Below are positions 27,478-35,822 of a DNA stretch of 64,000 bases, in pieces; the stretch's first letter is position 1, and each line of letters begins with the position of its first letter. The DNA comes from Kordiimonas sediminis (GTDB taxonomy: Bacteria; Pseudomonadota; Alphaproteobacteria; Sphingomonadales; Kordiimonadaceae). The DNA is taken from the NCBI RefSeq assembly GCF_014656395.1, contig NZ_BNCI01000001.1:1399893-1463892 (forward strand). The letters run 5' to 3'. The notes beneath the pieces were generated by a model that worked only from the letters and a program-made list of their open reading frames with translations, was not told the DNA's origin and did not search any database. Both the position numbers and the translations under genes were made by a program.

Positions 27478-28407
27478 ATGAACTACAGAAATGCACGGAT
27501 ACATGTGATTGTCAGCGAATCTGGTATTCGTTTCCTTTTACGTGACCTGCTGCGGGAAGTAGGGTTCACAGATATTTATCTGGGCAGTAATTTTGACGAA
27601 ATCAAAATATCAGTCACGGAAAATCATACTGATCTGTTAATTGTCGGCGCCAGTTTTCCTGATGGTGATCCCCTTGGTGTTATCGAAGATATTCGCCAGC
27701 AAAGGCTGGGACGTAACCCATTTCTTGCCATGATGGCAATCTCGTCTGAACCTACTAAGCAGCTGGTGAAGAAGGTAGCGGATAGCGGTGCAGACGATCT
27801 GCTGGTATATCCCTTGTCGCTGGCACACCTTAAACACCGGATTGATGTGCTGGTGGAGAAGCGAAAACAGTTTTTGGTGACCAGTAACTACATGGGGCCA
27901 GACCGCCGGGCGCCAGGCTCTTTCCGGGAAGGGTCCGAGACCGTTCCTTTATTCGACGCGCCGAATGTGCTGCGTGCGCAAATCAAGGAAGATATCAGCC
28001 TTGCAGAGCTTGAAAGACAGATAAAAAGCAGCATTGAAAAGGTTGCTGGCTATCAGTTTGATCGTGATGTTAGACAGATTTGCTGGTTAATTGACCGTAT
28101 TGTTGCTGGATATAACTGGGCCGGTGGTGGCCTTTTGGAGCCGCATGTAGGTGATTTCCTTTTGCAGTTGTTGAAAATTACCAAACGCACCTGCGAGACC
28201 CTGGACGAAGGGGCGCACCCACAGTTTAAATATCTGTGTGATACAACTCTGACCGTTGCAAGTCGGATGTTCCAGAAAAAAGAAAATGCCGAGCAAAAGG
28301 ATCTTTTGCTGTTGCCGGAAATGTCACGTGCCCTGAAGGCTACGATTAACATGGATACGTCTGCAAAAGCAGCACGGGAAATCCAGTCAATGATCAAAAG
28401 CGCCTAA
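27478..28407 (+). CDS. degenerate response-regulator receiver protein with helical C-terminus
   Basis: 309 residues. Residues 5-125 have the fold pattern of a receiver domain, but the functional residues are gone: the acidic pair after strand 1 is replaced (IVSES), the phosphoacceptor Asp is Gly (about G57 in LLIVGASFPDGD), and the conserved Lys is Tyr (LLVYPLS). A GPDRRAPG linker, common in alphaproteobacterial receivers, follows at about 138. The rest is a helical domain of unknown type, not a DNA-binding fold I recognise. It may act as a phosphorylation-independent adaptor. GGAGTTAAGG lies before the ATG. Confidence 0.75.
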   Translation: MNYRNARIHVIVSESGIRFLLRDLLREVGFTDIYLGSNFDEIKISVTENHTDLLIVGASFPDGDPLGVIEDIRQQRLGRNPFLAMMAISSEPTKQLVKKVADSGADDLLVYPLSLAHLKHRIDVLVEKRKQFLVTSNYMGPDRRAPGSFREGSETVPLFDAPNVLRAQIKEDISLAELERQIKSSIEKVAGYQFDRDVRQICWLIDRIVAGYNWAGGGLLEPHVGDFLLQLLKITKRTCETLDEGAHPQFKYLCDTTLTVASRMFQKKENAEQKDLLLLPEMSRALKATINMDTSAKAAREIQSMIKSA

Positions 28408-28431
28408 AGAAGGAACAAAGCCCTTCTTTAG
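28404..28431. terminator. hairpin spanning the stop codon between converging genes
   Basis: A perfect 10-bp stem CTAAAGAAGG / CCTTCTTTAG with an 8-base loop. The left arm contains the TAA of the receiver-like gene, and the element lies 15 bases from the end of the converging gene. No long T-run, so terminator strength is uncertain. Confidence 0.55.
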
Positions 28432-28445
28432 CAGATGCCAAGTTT

Positions 28446-29105
28446 CTAGAAACTATAGTGCATCACTTCATGGTTTAAATCGGCGCGTTTGCTGTCCGTT
28501 GCGGTAACCTCGGTACCGATCTCTGTAGTAATGGGAATGTGTCCAGCCCAGATGTCATGGTCAGCCTCTACAGAGTCGCTTGGGCCACCCGCGCGTTCCT
28601 TCACTGCAAAATCTACGATATCCATTTTCAGCATGCCGGTAGCCTTCAACTCTTGATCAGCCATTGGGCGAAGCGTATCCCACCGACCCGGTGCAAGGCG
28701 GTTAAAAAACAGTTCAAACTGCCTTATTACTTCGTCTTTGTCGGTTATTAGTTCAGGGCGTCCCATGCAGATTGCTGATCTATAGTTCACGCTGGTATTG
28801 AAACCGGACCTAGCTAGTACAAGGCCATCCAGGTGGGAAACAGTGACGCAGGCTTCACGCTCTCCCGTGGACAAGGCTTTGATCATCGAGCTTTTCGATG
28901 ACCCGTGCCAATAGAGAGTGTCCCCTTCGCGCCAGTGGCTTGTTGGAATGACAAAGGGCTGTTTATGGACGCAGTATCCAACATGGCACAGAAATGTACT
29001 GTCTAATATCCGGTTGCGGTCATCAGCGCTGTAGCTACCGCGGTGATGCTCTCGCTTGATGCGAACGCGGGAACTCGGGCGATTTTTTGTTGTAGAAGAA
29101 GTCAT
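28446..29105 (-). CDS. pyridoxamine 5'-phosphate oxidase-like flavoprotein
   Basis: 219 residues with the split-barrel FMN-binding pattern: LDSTFLCHVGYCVHKQPFVIPTSHWREGDTLYWHGS near the N-terminus and NYRSAICMGRPELITD in the middle. This group includes NimA-type nitroimidazole reductases and PPOx-like proteins with diverse or unknown substrates; it is not the PdxH enzyme itself. Single gene on its strand, ahead of the MerR regulator on the other strand. Confidence 0.8.
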   Translation of the reverse strand: MTSSTTKNRPSSRVRIKREHHRGSYSADDRNRILDSTFLCHVGYCVHKQPFVIPTSHWREGDTLYWHGSSKSSMIKALSTGEREACVTVSHLDGLVLARSGFNTSVNYRSAICMGRPELITDKDEVIRQFELFFNRLAPGRWDTLRPMADQELKATGMLKMDIVDFAVKERAGGPSDSVEADHDIWAGHIPITTEIGTEVTATDSKRADLNHEVMHYSF

Positions 29106-29233
29106 TTGTGTACCTGATTGTTATTCATGTTTGCGCCTGTAAGGTCTGCGAAAACACTAGCTACACAAGCAGAGTAAAGCAATCGGGATGTGGTGATGAA
29201 AATTTAACAGAATGTGAGTTGTCATTCTCCCTC

Positions 29234-29265
29234 TTGACCCTGTACCTTACTACAGGGTGTAGGCT
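29234..29265 (+). promoter_or_regulatory. MerR-type promoter/operator of the metal-responsive operon
   Basis: A -35 box TTGACC (29234-29239) and a -10 box TAGGCT (29260-29265) are separated by 20 bases, too long for normal polymerase and diagnostic of MerR regulation. The spacer contains a perfect 8-bp inverted repeat ACCCTGTA / TACAGGGT with a 6-base centre. It sits just upstream of the merR-like gene and permease, which it would drive when metal is bound. Confidence 0.85.
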
Positions 29266-29318
29266 TTGTTCGAATCGAAGTTGAACGGGCCTACTTGCCC
29301 TGATTGAAGGAGTGGTTC

Positions 29319-29729
29319 ATGCACTATTTCACCATAGGTAAACTGGCGCGGCAGGCTGCCGTAGCACCAGAGACAATTCGTTACTATGAAAAATCAAGAT
29401 TATTGCCGCCACCGGACAGGCTTGAATCCGGCTATCGGGTGTATGATAGCTCCACGGTGAAGCGCGTTCGCTTTATCAAGGAAGCGCAGGCGCTGGGCTT
29501 CACGTTGGCCGAGATTGCCGATCTTCTTGGTATGACCGAAGATGAGGGTGCGGACTGTGCAACCGTCAATGCGAAAGCCCAGGAAAAGCTTGAGGAAATT
29601 CAAAAGAAAATTGGAACTTTGCGTAAGATGCAGAAGGGCCTTGAAGTGTTGGCTCAGAGGTGCCCGGCTGATGAACAACCACTCAGCGAATGCAGTATTA
29701 TCTCACATCTTTACGGTGCGGAGGAATAA
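29319..29729 (+). CDS. MerR-family metal-sensing transcriptional regulator
   Basis: The ATG at 29319 is chosen from the AAGGAG site just upstream and the family start YFTIGKLARQAAV. 136 residues: winged-helix DNA-binding domain (about 1-70, ETIRYYEKSRLLPPP), dimerisation helix (about 80-115), and cysteines at 80, 115 and 125, placed like the metal ligands of MerR, ZntR, CadR and PbrR. Which metal is sensed cannot be fixed; a soft or borderline divalent ion (Zn, Cd, Pb or Hg) is likely. The permease starts 2 bases after its stop, so the pair forms an autoregulated operon. Confidence 0.9.
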   Translation: MHYFTIGKLARQAAVAPETIRYYEKSRLLPPPDRLESGYRVYDSSTVKRVRFIKEAQALGFTLAEIADLLGMTEDEGADCATVNAKAQEKLEEIQKKIGTLRKMQKGLEVLAQRCPADEQPLSECSIISHLYGAEE

Positions 29730-29731
29730 TC

Positions 29732-30823
29732 ATGTCTCATTCAGAACATAACACGTCCCAGACATCCTCCTGCGGTCATCAGAGTGGATCATCCTGTCAC
29801 GGCAAGAAAGGTCGGCCAGATTTTCTGTTGTGGGGCTCACTGATATCCGTTGTCGTTTTGTATCTGGTTAACTGGCAATTTACTGCGGCCATTCAGGATA
29901 TCGGCTGGTTGTATGTTTTAGCTGGTTCCGTTTACGAACTGTCAAACACAATCTGGTGGGGCGTCTTGATCGGCATTGTCATGGTGGCAGTGCTGGCAAA
30001 GGTACCGCGAGAATTTGTGATCAGCATCCTCGGACGTGAGAAGGGTGTGAAAGGTATCGTGCGGGCGACCCTTGGCGGTGTGCTGCTGGATTTATGTAGT
30101 CACGGCATTTTAATGGTTGGTGCTAAACTGTATGAACGCGGGGCAACGGCCGGGCAAATGATAGCCTTTTTGGTTGCAAGCCCCTGGAACAGTTTTTCAC
30201 TGACCCTTGTCCTCGTTGCCTTGATTGGGCTTAAGTGGACACTTGCTTTCATTGGGCTTTCGCTTGTTGTTGCGATTATCGCAGGCATCCTTTTTGACTG
30301 GTTCGTAGACAGGGGAACACTGCCTGCCAATCCGAACCGCATTGAACTACCAGAGGATTTTAATTTCTGGCAAAGTGCGCGTGAAGGGCTGTCAAACACG
30401 CGGTATGACCGGGCGTTTTTCAAGTCGCTTATCGTGGAAGGTATTCAGGGATCGCGTCCGGTATTGCGCTGGATATTGTTCGGTGTTGTTTTGGCCAGCC
30501 TTGTCAGGGCCTTTATGGATACGGACAGCTTCCAGACATGGTTTGGTCCAAGCCTGATGGGACTGGGAATGACGATCCTTGCCGCCACAATCATGGAAGT
30601 GTGCAGTGAAGGCAGCACTCCTATTGCTGCGGACCTGTTGACCCGCGCGGGCGCACCGGGGAACAGCTTTGCATTTCTGATGACCGGCGTGGCGACAGAC
30701 TATACGGAAATAATGATTTTGAAGGAGACGACAAAATCCTGGAAGTTTGCATTCTTCCTGCCGTTGGTGACGTTACCACAGGTACTTTTAATTGCCTGGG
30801 TCATGAATTTGACTGCTGTATAG
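29732..30823 (+). CDS. permease of the DUF318/SO_0444-type metal efflux group
   Basis: The ATG at 29732 follows GGAGGA; the open frame extends upstream but overlaps merR. 363 residues with about eight membrane helices and a metal-binding-looking N-terminus (SEHNTSQTSSCGHQSGSSCHGK). Both halves carry the repeat motif of the permease family (GVLLDLCSHG ... VASPWNSFS and IMEVCSEGSTPIAADL ... GVATDYTEIM). Relatives include ArsP-like permeases and the SO_0444 Cu/Zn exporter. The upstream MerR gene and promoter indicate efflux of the metal that MerR senses. A terminator follows at 30857. Confidence 0.85.
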   Translation: MSHSEHNTSQTSSCGHQSGSSCHGKKGRPDFLLWGSLISVVVLYLVNWQFTAAIQDIGWLYVLAGSVYELSNTIWWGVLIGIVMVAVLAKVPREFVISILGREKGVKGIVRATLGGVLLDLCSHGILMVGAKLYERGATAGQMIAFLVASPWNSFSLTLVLVALIGLKWTLAFIGLSLVVAIIAGILFDWFVDRGTLPANPNRIELPEDFNFWQSAREGLSNTRYDRAFFKSLIVEGIQGSRPVLRWILFGVVLASLVRAFMDTDSFQTWFGPSLMGLGMTILAATIMEVCSEGSTPIAADLLTRAGAPGNSFAFLMTGVATDYTEIMILKETTKSWKFAFFLPLVTLPQVLLIAWVMNLTAV

Positions 30824-30856
30824 CGCAGTCTTCTGACCTGGGTGTCTAGTGATTTG

Positions 30857-30892
30857 ACAGCCGCTGTGTCATAGCAGCGGCTGTTTATTTTT
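30857..30892 (+). terminator. terminator of the MerR-permease operon
   Basis: Perfect 10-bp stem ACAGCCGCTG / CAGCGGCTGT with an 8-base loop, followed by TTATTTTTC. Confidence 0.85.
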
Positions 30893-31025
30893 CTAGATAC
30901 AGCCATTCTGAAGTGGGTTTCCTTTGGCCTTAGTAATAACAAGGGGCCTGAAAAGTGTTGACATGCACATTATTGCAATTAAGAATTATTATTAACTAAG
31001 GCAATCAACATCCAAAGAGGTCCTC

Positions 31026-31577
31026 ATGTCTGACACGGCACTTTCTGAATTCGACACCTATCGGCTGAACAAACCTGAGAGCAGAATACCACAAGACAGC
31101 ACTGTCCAGACTGATGCAGCCAGTGAATTTATTGTTCGGGTGACCCGTGCCTGGGTTGGTGCTTTAAACGCCCGTCGAGAGCATGGCGCTGCAAAAGACT
31201 TGCATAAAAATGTCGATATCTGGAACCGGAGTTTTTGCACGGTGGGCGGAATTCCAGCATCCAGAGCCTGGGATATGTTCCTTGCTTGTTTATGCCGCAA
31301 GTCAGAAAGGCAGATTATGTTGGGGTGTGCGTGTTGCGGCAAGATCAGTGAAGATGAACTAACGATCCTTCTGTCCTTATTACATTTACGGGAAGGGCGG
31401 GCGCAGGATGCTTTTGATCTGTATAAACAGTGGCTTAAGCCTGACGATGCCCGTGTGGCCTTGTCATGTGCGATCGAGTTTTTTGATCAGTTAAGCCGCT
31501 ACGGTGCTTATGTGAACAGGAGCATCTTGGCTGCTTTGATGGATGATAGTTACAGATCCAGACGCCAGATGCATTGA
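31026..31577 (+). CDS. protein of unknown function, 183 residues
   Basis: AGAGGTCC lies ahead of the ATG, and the codon use fits its neighbours, so it is probably a real gene. The product is soluble with no signal peptide. It is polar for 35 residues, then mostly helical; a cysteine group CACCGKISEDE lies near residue 100. I recognise no family. It stands alone between the permease operon and the converging rimO. The AT-rich stretch at 30970-31010 before it could hold a regulated promoter, but I cannot name the regulator. Confidence 0.55.
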   Translation: MSDTALSEFDTYRLNKPESRIPQDSTVQTDAASEFIVRVTRAWVGALNARREHGAAKDLHKNVDIWNRSFCTVGGIPASRAWDMFLACLCRKSERQIMLGCACCGKISEDELTILLSLLHLREGRAQDAFDLYKQWLKPDDARVALSCAIEFFDQLSRYGAYVNRSILAALMDDSYRSRRQMH

Positions 31578-31634
31578 TGCATCAGGGTATCGTCAATACC
31601 TCTAACTTCAGGTGCTCCCAGGGGCTTGTTTATC

Positions 31635-33017
31635 TTACCAGTCCCAGTCTGCATCATTGTCTGGGTCTGCACCCTCTTCTTCAAAGACCAGTTCCGCGAA
31701 CAGGTCATATTCGTCACTGCCTGTGATCAATGCCATCACCATTGTACCGGGTATCAGTTCAGTTTCGCCTGCCAGAAAGACCTTGCCGTCAATCTCTGGC
31801 GCATCGGCATAGGTACGGCCAATCGCGCCTTCGTCGGTAACATCATCAATGATAACGGCCATTTCCATGCCGATACGGTCTTTTAGCTTGGTTGCGGATA
31901 TTTCCTGTGAAAGAGCCATAAATCTTTCCCAGCGGTCCTGCTTTACATCTTCAGGCACCTGATCTGGCAGTTCATTGGCGGCGGCGCCGTCCACTGCTTC
32001 GTATTTAAAGCAACCCACGCGGTCCAATTTGGCTTCTTTCATCCAGTCCAGAAGATACTGAAAGTCCTCTTCTGTTTCGCCGGGGAAACCGACGATAAAA
32101 GTCGAACGGATCACAAGTTCCGGAACAATTTCGCGCCATTTTTTGATGCGCTCCAGGACTTTTTGTTCATTCGCTGGGCGGCGCATGGCCTTCAATACCT
32201 TGGGACTGGCATGCTGGAAGGGAATATCCAGATACGGCAGAATTTTGCCCTCTGCCATCAGCGGAATGACCTCATCAACATGGGGGTAGGGGTAGACATA
32301 GTGCAGCCGCACCCAAACGCCCAAATCACCAAGGGCATTAGCCATATCGGTCATGTGTGCCCGGACTTTGCCGTCCTTCCATGGTTCTTCAGCATGCTTC
32401 AGGTCAAGACCGTATGCGGATGTGTCCTGCGAAATAATCAACAGTTCCTGTGTACCAGCTTCAACCAGTTTTTCTGCTTCGCGCAGTACGGCCCGTATGG
32501 GGCGTGATTTCAATTTACCGCGGAACGAAGGAATGATGCAGAATTTACAGGCGTGGTTACAGCCTTCGGAAATTTTGACATAACTATAGTGGCGCGGTGT
32601 CAGTTTTAGTCCGCCTTCAGGCACCAGATGGGTGAAGGGGTCATGGGGCTGGGGCGCAACTTCGTGGACTTGATTGATGACCGTTTCATATTGGTGCGGG
32701 CCAGAGATTGCGAGCACATCAGGCGCGACTTCGCGGATGGCTTCTTCTTCAACTCCCAAACATCCTGTGACAATCACCCGGCCATTTTCAACCATTGCTT
32801 CTTTGATGGCGCCGAGGCTTTCTTCCTTGGCACTGTCGATAAAACCACAGGTATTGACCACAACCACGTCTGCGCCGTCATAGTCGGCAGCGATTTCATA
32901 GCCTTCTGATCGCAGCTGGGTCAAAATGCGTTCGCTGTCAACCAGTGCCTTGGGGCACCCAAGGGAGACAAAGCCGACTTTGGAAGTGGTGGGTCTGGAA
33001 TTTGTGTTCATGCGCAT
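31635..33017 (-). CDS. rimO: ribosomal protein S12 methylthiotransferase RimO
   Basis: 460 residues, typical length. The N-terminal UPF0004 domain ([31 protein letters not shown]) supplies one iron-sulfur cluster; the radical SAM motif [15 protein letters not shown] supplies the second; a C-terminal TRAM domain follows. RimO adds a methylthio group to an aspartate of ribosomal protein S12. SLGCPK and [11 protein letters not shown] distinguish it from MiaB. AAAGGA lies 6 bases before the ATG. Confidence 0.95.
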   Translation of the reverse strand: MRMNTNSRPTTSKVGFVSLGCPKALVDSERILTQLRSEGYEIAADYDGADVVVVNTCGFIDSAKEESLGAIKEAMVENGRVIVTGCLGVEEEAIREVAPDVLAISGPHQYETVINQVHEVAPQPHDPFTHLVPEGGLKLTPRHYSYVKISEGCNHACKFCIIPSFRGKLKSRPIRAVLREAEKLVEAGTQELLIISQDTSAYGLDLKHAEEPWKDGKVRAHMTDMANALGDLGVWVRLHYVYPYPHVDEVIPLMAEGKILPYLDIPFQHASPKVLKAMRRPANEQKVLERIKKWREIVPELVIRSTFIVGFPGETEEDFQYLLDWMKEAKLDRVGCFKYEAVDGAAANELPDQVPEDVKQDRWERFMALSQEISATKLKDRIGMEMAVIIDDVTDEGAIGRTYADAPEIDGKVFLAGETELIPGTMVMALITGSDEYDLFAELVFEEEGADPDNDADWDW

Positions 33018-33181
33018 TACTGTCCTTTTGCCGGGCGGTATATAGGAAATCGTTTAAAAAAGCCAGCGCATGTTTGCAGCCGTCAGCTGGTTCTGTATGC
33101 GTCTTTTCAGGGTGTGAGCACTCTCTGTTGATTGACGTGTGCTTACACTTCTGTCTAGGGTACATCAGACAGAGGGGGTAT

Positions 33182-33769
33182 ATGATGACTGCATCAATTT
33201 CAGCATCGACCGATGCCGGGGCGCTAGGCGCAATAATTGCGGAAAGCTTCGCAGATGATCCGGTGAACAGCTGGGTTTTTCAGAACAAAAAAGCCTTGGA
33301 ACCCTTTTTTACGGCGGTTGCAACCAAGCTGTATGTGAAACATGGGTTCTGCCACATACATGATGACGGGCTGGGGGCAGCCTTATGGTTGTCGGACAAA
33401 ACACGCAAGCATATTCCCTTGTGGAATTCACTGGATATTCTTGCGAATATCATCCGGTATAGCGGCTTCTCCGCACTTAAACGGGGTATGATGCTGGATG
33501 CTGCGATGGATAAAGTCCGTCCGGTCCAGCCGCATTATTATTTATTCGCTATCGGTGCGGTGCCAGAAGCACAGGGCAGAGGTGTTGGCAGTGCTCTTCT
33601 CAGAGAAGGACTGCGGTTGGCGGATGCAGACGAAATGCCTGTGTATCTGGAAAGCAGCAAGAAAAACAATGTCCCCTTTTACCAGCGGTTCGGATTTGAA
33701 GTCATGGATACATTAGAGCCAGGCGCAGATTGCCCGCCTCTGTGGCCCATGTGGCGTCCGGCAAAATAA
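33182..33769 (+). CDS. GNAT-family N-acetyltransferase
   Basis: Start at the ATG after a GAGGGGG site (33185 is equally possible). About 195 residues. The acetyl-CoA binding motif AIGAVPEAQGRGVGSALL (about 125-142) and the later KKNNVPFYQRFGFEV motif are standard GNAT features. The substrate is unknown. The upstream open frame (from 32945) overlaps rimO and is not used. Divergent from rimO, converging with the methyltransferase operon. Confidence 0.85.
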   Translation: MMTASISASTDAGALGAIIAESFADDPVNSWVFQNKKALEPFFTAVATKLYVKHGFCHIHDDGLGAALWLSDKTRKHIPLWNSLDILANIIRYSGFSALKRGMMLDAAMDKVRPVQPHYYLFAIGAVPEAQGRGVGSALLREGLRLADADEMPVYLESSKKNNVPFYQRFGFEVMDTLEPGADCPPLWPMWRPAK

Positions 33770-33796
33770 CAGGTTAACTCGTTGCCGGGGCAGGGT

Positions 33797-34960
33797 TTAC
33801 CCAAGAAGGTCTTCTAAGGATAAAAATTCTGAATTGGGCGAAAGTGCAGTCGCCTCAGATTTTATTTCCTCAAAATACAGTCGGGAAGCAATCAGGATGA
33901 TGTCCGGCTGAATGTGTCCAATAGTGTCGGTATTATCTATTTTTACGCCAAAGACTTCTTTGACAAGAGCGTGAAGTTTCTTATCCACAACAGCGGACAA
34001 GACATGTGGGTCCAATTCCCCATACTCCACAAGACTAGAGAAAATTCTGCCCGCCCCCCAAATGGCAACTTTTTTGTCTTGTGCCAGGCTCGTGACCTTT
34101 GCTGCGCCGCTTTTTAAGCTTTCAAGATTGCGTGTCAGTGTTTTTTCGTAGGTTTCAACCGCCGCTCGGGTTTTCGCGACCAGAGGCGCGTTTTCAAATG
34201 TCGCGGTGGGAGAGATTTCCCCGGAGACCTTCTGCGCCAGAATGGTCAGGTTTGTTGTGTCTGCGTCTTCTGGACCCCATAGGATATTGAACCCAACTTT
34301 TTTGATCAGGGTGGTCAGTATTTCCCCGGAATAATGATAGAGGTGCTTGTCCATAAAGAATTCCTCAACAACATCTGTGAAGTTTAGAACTTCAATGCTG
34401 GGCACCTCCAGGCACATTATACCGCCATCTTTCATCGAAGCGTAGGTCTGCTCCAAAGTTTGCCTGCCGGAGAGCACGTGCTCAAGCGTGTGGCAACTAT
34501 AGACCAGATCAAAATGATTGGCGGGCAGTTCTACATTTTCTATGCGGTCAATAATTACAGATAAATTGGAAGATGTCGGATACTCCGAAAGAACGCGGTT
34601 GTCAGGCTCCACGGCCACAAATTCACATGTTGGATTTATCTTCAGAAATGTTGTCAAAAAATCCCCGCGGTTTGATCCGATGTCCAGGACAGCACGCACA
34701 TTTTTCAGGTCGATAAAATTCTGCAGTGTTTCTATTGCGAAAGCGGTTCTAAATCCTTTGCCGTACCGAATATTCCCGAAACCAGCACCGCTGGCTGCGT
34801 AGCCGCTCTTTCTATTTGGTTCATGGTCGATCCGCGGTAAACTCTGCAGTAAGCCACATGTTTCACATAGATAGACTTTTAGCCCCCGGGTAGTTGTCGG
34901 GGCCTCATACACAAAAGAAAGGTTGCTAGAGTTACAAGCATCACATGTTTCAGATGTCAT
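33797..34960 (-). CDS. class I SAM methyltransferase with zinc-finger N-terminus and C-terminal Rossmann-like domain
   Basis: 387 residues. An N-terminal CDACNSSNL ... LCETCG pair of CxxC motifs suggests a zinc site; the SAM domain follows (about 85-230) with VLDIGSNRGDF as motif I and FDLVYSCHTLEHV as motif II; a C-terminal domain (about 285-387, VAIWGAGRIFSSLVEYGELD) has a second Rossmann-like nucleotide-binding pattern. This three-part plan is that of sugar C-methyltransferases and relatives acting on nucleotide sugars or glycans. Its ATG overlaps the sulfotransferase stop (ATGA). Substrate unknown. Confidence 0.8.
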   Translation of the reverse strand: MTSETCDACNSSNLSFVYEAPTTTRGLKVYLCETCGLLQSLPRIDHEPNRKSGYAASGAGFGNIRYGKGFRTAFAIETLQNFIDLKNVRAVLDIGSNRGDFLTTFLKINPTCEFVAVEPDNRVLSEYPTSSNLSVIIDRIENVELPANHFDLVYSCHTLEHVLSGRQTLEQTYASMKDGGIMCLEVPSIEVLNFTDVVEEFFMDKHLYHYSGEILTTLIKKVGFNILWGPEDADTTNLTILAQKVSGEISPTATFENAPLVAKTRAAVETYEKTLTRNLESLKSGAAKVTSLAQDKKVAIWGAGRIFSSLVEYGELDPHVLSAVVDKKLHALVKEVFGVKIDNTDTIGHIQPDIILIASRLYFEEIKSEATALSPNSEFLSLEDLLG

Positions 34961-35820
34961 GGGGCGTCTTTCTCCAAAGAGTTCTTGGAATAATTTAGCG
35001 TATATTCTTCACGGGACTGGTAACCCAACATTTCCTGCATGCTACCACAAATGTTTTGAAACGCGGTTGTTTGCGCGTCATTCAGCGGATTGTTTTCCGG
35101 GCGAACAACATTATAGGGGCGTCCTAGCAGCTGGATTTGCTCTTCGGTTGGGGAAAGACCGAGGAAGGCGCTTAGGTCCAGAATCGACTGCCGCGAAGAC
35201 GTTATGTCTTCCAGTTTAATCGTTCGGACATTTGCAGGCGGCAGATGTGAAAAGTCATCAAGGATTCTCTGGTTAATCTCTCGCCAATGCCAGCAAATGC
35301 GGGCGAAATGGTCCCACGTTTGAAACGCCGGAAAGGCAGGATCGTTTTCAAGGGGGCTTGGCCACCAGTATTTTTTCTCAGGCGGGGGACACATTTGCGA
35401 GGTGCCACGCAGGTAGTTTTGCATAATTTCCATGCTGTGGTCATCCATGACCTCATCCCCTAGTTTATGATAAAGGGACGAAGTGACCTTGCGGCCATCG
35501 CGCGTTAAATGAATAAACTTTGCTTGCGGAAAGACCTGGTGAACTTCGGGTATCATCCAGGCAAGTTTATTGGAACTGTCCCCCCAAATCTGTTTTTGGG
35601 AGTAATGCACAGCGGCTTCGTGATGTGTCCTTAGAAAGTCTATACATTCCCGGCTGTTTACCAGTCCTGCATACTTTAAGGTTCCCAGCTTTTGTGTTTC
35701 CAGAACCTGATATTCATGTTCGCAGTCAGCTTCCTGAAAGGCGTTTAAAAACCTGGCCATGGACTGTGTTCCAGAGCGGCCACAGCCAATGATGAACACC
35801 GGTTGAGTTTCAGCAGACAT
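34957..35820 (-). CDS. sulfotransferase family protein
   Basis: 287 residues. The PAPS 5'-phosphosulfate loop GCGRSGTQSM (about 12-21) and a 3'-phosphate region in FIHLTRDGRKVTSSLYHK (about 111-128) define a PAPS-dependent sulfotransferase. WGDSSNKLAWMIPEV matches bacterial glycan/carbohydrate sulfotransferases. It lies between two methyltransferase genes, 2 bases after one and overlapping the other, so all three belong to one operon. Likely product: a sulfated and methylated glycan or small molecule. Confidence 0.85.
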   Translation of the reverse strand: MSAETQPVFIIGCGRSGTQSMARFLNAFQEADCEHEYQVLETQKLGTLKYAGLVNSRECIDFLRTHHEAAVHYSQKQIWGDSSNKLAWMIPEVHQVFPQAKFIHLTRDGRKVTSSLYHKLGDEVMDDHSMEIMQNYLRGTSQMCPPPEKKYWWPSPLENDPAFPAFQTWDHFARICWHWREINQRILDDFSHLPPANVRTIKLEDITSSRQSILDLSAFLGLSPTEEQIQLLGRPYNVVRPENNPLNDAQTTAFQNICGSMQEMLGYQSREEYTLNYSKNSLEKDAP

Positions 35821-35822
35821 GT

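Noticed and set aside
30970-31010. Possible Fur/Irr-like box in the AT-rich stretch before 31026
   Set aside because: The sequence is AT-rich but does not match the Fur, Irr or RirA consensus well enough to name a regulator.
32945-33181. N-terminal extension of the GNAT gene
   Set aside because: It overlaps rimO antisense and lacks GNAT features; the start at 33182 has a good ribosome site.
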